NCBI RefSeq assembly: GCF_007558725.1
Contig: NZ_VLPL01000002.1
Coordinates: 186,001-250,000 of the forward strand
DNA: 64,000 nucleotides
Direction of reading: 5' to 3'
From: Fluviicola chungangensis
GTDB taxonomy: Bacteria; Bacteroidota; Bacteroidia; Flavobacteriales_D; Crocinitomicaceae
Part shown: positions 61,183-64,000 of the stretch, one piece after another
Layout: each line of letters opens with the position of its first letter
How positions within the stretch are numbered: position 1 is the stretch's first letter
Program-made: the position numbers and the translations under genes
The notes under the pieces: generated by a model
Told to the model about the DNA's origin: nothing
What the model saw: only the letters and a program-made list of their open reading frames with translations
The model's database searches: none

Positions 61183-61914
61183 TTAAGCGTAAATTCCTCC
61201 GTTAATATTAATTACTTCCCCGGTAATGTATGCAGCTTTATCTGATGCCAAAAAACTCGCAAGATACGCTACTTCTTCCACTTTTCCAAAGCGGTTTGCA
61301 GGGACCATTCGTTTTAATTCATTCATATCCAGCTCACTGGTCATATCCGATTCAATGAAACCCGGTGCGATCGCATTTACGGTAATGTTTCGTTTTGCGA
61401 TTTCCTGGGAAAGTGCTTTTGTAGCAGCAATCATGCCACCTTTTGCGGCAGAGTAATTTGTTTGTCCCGGAACACCCTTTAATCCGCTCAGAGAAGCAAT
61501 GTTGATGATGCGTCCGCTTCGTTGTCTTAACATACGCTGTATAATTGCTTGTGTGCAGTTATACATTCCTTTCAGCGAAGTGTTCAATACAGCATCCCAA
61601 TCTTCTTCGGTAACCCATGGAAATAAGTTGTCTTTTGTAATACCGGCGTTGTTTACCAACACATGAATAATGCCTTCCGGATTATTGGTATACCAGTTTT
61701 CAACGGCAGCTTTTACGGCAGCACCATCTTTTACATCAAAATGCATTAACTCACCGGTTCCTCCTGCTTGCTGAATTAAACTTAAAGTTTCTTCTGCGGC
61801 AGCTTTATTGGAAGCGTAGTTGATTAAGATATGCAGGTTTAAGTCCTGGGATAGTTGTTGCGCGATCGCACGTCCAATTCCTCGGGATGCACCTGTGACT
61901 AGAGCACATTTCAT
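61183..61914 (-). CDS. 3-ketoacyl-ACP reductase (FabG-like)
   Basis: The 243-residue SDR has the cofactor motif TGASRGIG (7-14), NNAG (88-91) and the catalytic Ser141, Tyr154 and Lys158 (YSAAK). It reduces beta-ketoacyl-ACP with NADPH. It overlaps the TAL gene's end by 4 bp. Confidence 0.93.
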   Translation of the reverse strand: MKCALVTGASRGIGRAIAQQLSQDLNLHILINYASNKAAAEETLSLIQQAGGTGELMHFDVKDGAAVKAAVENWYTNNPEGIIHVLVNNAGITKDNLFPWVTEEDWDAVLNTSLKGMYNCTQAIIQRMLRQRSGRIINIASLSGLKGVPGQTNYSAAKGGMIAATKALSQEIAKRNITVNAIAPGFIESDMTSELDMNELKRMVPANRFGKVEEVAYLASFLASDKAAYITGEVININGGIYA

Positions 61915-63440
61915 AGGGCAAGTGTTGTTTTCTTAAGGGTGTTTGTTACGTTTCGGATAGCTTCAAATTGTGGAATATCTTCGTTGATTGTCGGAGATAC
62001 CGCACGAATTTGATTATAAATTTCTTTCGTTTTGGAAGAAAGCTTGTTTTTCTTGGTTTCATCGAGTAAATCGATGGCCTGACATACAGACATCATGTGG
62101 ATCGCCATTACCTGGAAAGCATTTTCAATGACTTTTTTCGTAATGACTGCACTGTTGGTTCCCATACTTACAATGTCCTGATTGTCATTATTATTGGAAA
62201 TACTGTGAACATACATGGAGTTGGAAAGCATTTGGTTTTCGGCTGTGGTTGAAGTTGCTGTAAACTGCATTCCCTGGATCCCGAAGTTTAGTCCCAAAGT
62301 CTGGGTGTTCAAAAACGGAGGAAAAATGCCGTTGATCTTGCTGTTTAGAAGGAAATTCAATTGTCTTTCCGCGAGCATGGTCAGTTTGGTAATAACCAAT
62401 TTGATCTTATCCATTTCCAATGAGATATAATCTCCGTGGAAGTTTCCTCCGTGGAATACATTTTCACGGTCCAGGCTCACCACCGGATTATCGTTTGTGG
62501 AGTTGATCTCGTTTTCAATGATCATTTTCGCAAAATCCAGTGTGTCTTTCACCGGTCCGAGGATTTGTGGAATGCAACGGATGGAATAATATTCCTGGAT
62601 TTTTTTCTTGAATTCGGTCGTTTCTGCTACTTTATCGTCTGTGAAAAGCTCTTCACGTTTTTTGATCAATGTGCTGTCTTTCAGGAAATCACGCATGGAT
62701 TTTGCAATTGCCTGTTGTCCTGAATGTAATTTCACTTCATTTAAACCGACAGAGAAGGAATCATCATACGCTTCCACAATCTCGTTGATCATGGTTGAAG
62801 CTGCGATCGCCCAGTCCAATAAACGGTAGGAATAGATCAGGTTCACAGAACCGATCCCTGACATGCAGGATGTTCCGTTCATCAATCCCAGTCCGTCGCG
62901 CAATTTGACTTTTAGCGGGGTGATGTTCTTTTCAGCCAGTACTTCCGAAGTTTTTCTGCGCGTACCGTCGATGTACACATATCCTTCGCCGATCAGGTTT
63001 AAAGCCAAATGAGCCAGTTGAACCAAATCACCGCTGGCGCCAACTCCTCCGTGTTCGTAAATTTCCGGAATAATGTCGTGGTTCAGGAACTGAACTAATT
63101 TTTCAATAACCCCGTAACTTACTCCCGAATTTCCCTGCATGAAGTTGGTTAAACGGGAAAGCACAACCGCTCTTGCGGATTCTGCATCCAATACGTTTCC
63201 TGTTCCGGATGAATGACTTCTGATCAGGTTGTATTGAAGTTGATTTAGTTTATCCTCATCAATTTTGAACTGAGCCATCGGTCCAAAACCGGTATTGATT
63301 CCATAAATGATCTTATCACTTGAAAATTCCTGAAGAAATGAAAACGATCTTTCCAATTCCTTGCGAACATCGTCGGAAATGATGTATTCCTTTTTTTCAA
63401 GACTAAAGGATTCTATTTGTTTTAAATCAAGTTTGTTCAT
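61911..63440 (-). CDS. tyrosine ammonia-lyase (aromatic amino acid lyase)
   Basis: The 509-residue product has the MIO-forming Ala135-Ser136-Gly137 in GGVGASGDLV, the catalytic Tyr46 in YGINTGFGPM and Asn188 in LMNGTSCM. The selectivity loop reads NLIRSHSSGTG (71-81), the same as in the tyrosine-specific lyase of Flavobacterium johnsoniae, unlike HAL. It deaminates tyrosine to p-coumarate, which starts the aryl polyene. It is 21 bp downstream of the methyltransferase gene. Confidence 0.88.
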   Translation of the reverse strand: MNKLDLKQIESFSLEKKEYIISDDVRKELERSFSFLQEFSSDKIIYGINTGFGPMAQFKIDEDKLNQLQYNLIRSHSSGTGNVLDAESARAVVLSRLTNFMQGNSGVSYGVIEKLVQFLNHDIIPEIYEHGGVGASGDLVQLAHLALNLIGEGYVYIDGTRRKTSEVLAEKNITPLKVKLRDGLGLMNGTSCMSGIGSVNLIYSYRLLDWAIAASTMINEIVEAYDDSFSVGLNEVKLHSGQQAIAKSMRDFLKDSTLIKKREELFTDDKVAETTEFKKKIQEYYSIRCIPQILGPVKDTLDFAKMIIENEINSTNDNPVVSLDRENVFHGGNFHGDYISLEMDKIKLVITKLTMLAERQLNFLLNSKINGIFPPFLNTQTLGLNFGIQGMQFTATSTTAENQMLSNSMYVHSISNNNDNQDIVSMGTNSAVITKKVIENAFQVMAIHMMSVCQAIDLLDETKKNKLSSKTKEIYNQIRAVSPTINEDIPQFEAIRNVTNTLKKTTLAL

Positions 63441-63461
63441 GTAGCTTTAAGTGGGAGTAAC

Positions 63462-64000
63462 TTATTTCGGTAATTTAACTTCAAGAATAGTATGGAAGCG
63501 GTCCATATGGAGACGATGCTCCTGAACGGTTTCGAAACCTGCTTTTTCAACAATGTATTTCATGGCAGTGGAAGAATACATTTTACTGTTTCCGTTTGCC
63601 AATGCGGTAAAGTAGAGGGAGGTAGCAATTAAACTAAATTCCGCAGCAGGAAAACGCTGATCATCAATAAATGTTTCCATGATGAATATCGTTGCATCCG
63701 GTTTCATGTTCTTCTTGATCTTCAACAGAATGGCTTCGATTTCTTTTTCACTGAAACAATCCAAAAACTGGCTCATCCAGTAAACATCTGCTCCCGCAGG
63801 AATTTCCGAATTCGGATCCAGCATGTCACGCTCATTGTAATCTACGCGGTCCCTGATTTCAGGAATTGCTTCAATATTTGCCTTGGCCACTTTTAATTGA
63901 ACACCTAAATCAAAAATACTCACACGAACATCCGGGTCGTGTTGCGTACTTGCAATTGCCCATTTCCCGGTATTCCCGCCAATATCGTAAATGTGTTTCG
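63462..64000 (-). CDS. SAM-dependent O-methyltransferase-like protein (partial, N-terminus beyond window)
   Basis: The reading frame is open through the right edge of the window, so only the C-terminal part (at least 179 residues) is seen. Near the edge it has DIGGNTGKWA, the SAM-binding motif I, and then EIEAILLKIKKNMKPDATIFIMETF and LYFTALANGNSKMYSS, typical of the methyltransferase_2 family. It may O- or C-methylate the aryl head of the pigment. Start lies to the right of 64000. Confidence 0.8.
   Translation of the reverse strand, partial: KHIYDIGGNTGKWAIASTQHDPDVRVSIFDLGVQLKVAKANIEAIPEIRDRVDYNERDMLDPNSEIPAGADVYWMSQFLDCFSEKEIEAILLKIKKNMKPDATIFIMETFIDDQRFPAAEFSLIATSLYFTALANGNSKMYSSTAMKYIVEKAGFETVQEHRLHMDRFHTILEVKLPK

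Noticed and set aside
61911-63440. Annotation as HutH histidine ammonia-lyase
   Set aside because: The selectivity loop matches tyrosine-specific lyase, and the neighbours are pigment genes with no hut genes.

Overview
The window is chromosomal DNA of a member of the Bacteroidota, most likely a Flavobacteriales (Crocinitomicaceae/Fluviicola-like) bacterium. The evidence is a type IX secretion C-terminal sorting domain (20926-23808), PorT-like and TPR proteins, genes without clear Shine-Dalgarno sites, many copies of the Bacteroidota promoter core TAnnTTTG just before start codons, and a flexirubin-type pigment cluster. This placement is inferred from gene content; no 16S rRNA gene, tRNA gene, prophage, transposase or CRISPR array was seen.

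Positions 1-42751 hold mostly housekeeping and envelope genes in short transcription units. In order: a secreted EEP-family phosphatase/nuclease; a 44-45 bp tandem repeat; rsmI; a universal stress protein; aspS; an outer-membrane barrel; a TPR protein with a decayed histidine-kinase domain; ppk1; a peptide-binding lipoprotein with a structured upstream region; trpS; plsC; gatC; a small diheme cytochrome; a five-copy tandem lipoprotein array with a 777 bp period (17133-20959); a T9SS cargo hydrolase and a coiled-coil surface protein; pgk; a UbiA-like protein; two glycosyltransferases; an MltD-like transglycosylase; gatA; tatA; recJ; an acyl-CoA carboxylase beta subunit; two lipoproteins (one a metzincin-like protease); hemA-hemC-hemD; and a fatty-acid-hydroxylase-like membrane protein. 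The hemA run and the pigment cluster are separated by an 84 bp element that can fold as a three-way junction (42776-42859).

Positions 42864-64000 (and past the right edge) are a flexirubin / aryl-polyene plus dialkylresorcinol cluster in two tightly packed minus-strand operons. The upstream operon (from beyond 64000 down to 52234) encodes a methyltransferase, a tyrosine ammonia-lyase that would make the coumarate starter, a ketoreductase, several ketosynthases and carrier proteins, a thioesterase, two hotdog dehydratases, an acyltransferase, a deacetylase and a LolA-like carrier. The downstream operon (50865-42864) encodes DarA and DarB for the dialkylresorcinol half, an unknown 132-residue protein, a BtrH-like acyl-transfer candidate, an ABC-2 exporter and a second ACP-KS-CLF module. 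A plus-strand glycosyltransferase-DUF2062 gene lies between the operons. Together these could build an aryl polyene, build a dialkylresorcinol, join them as an ester and move the pigment to the outer membrane. The activating ligase and oxygenases expected for this pathway are not inside the window.
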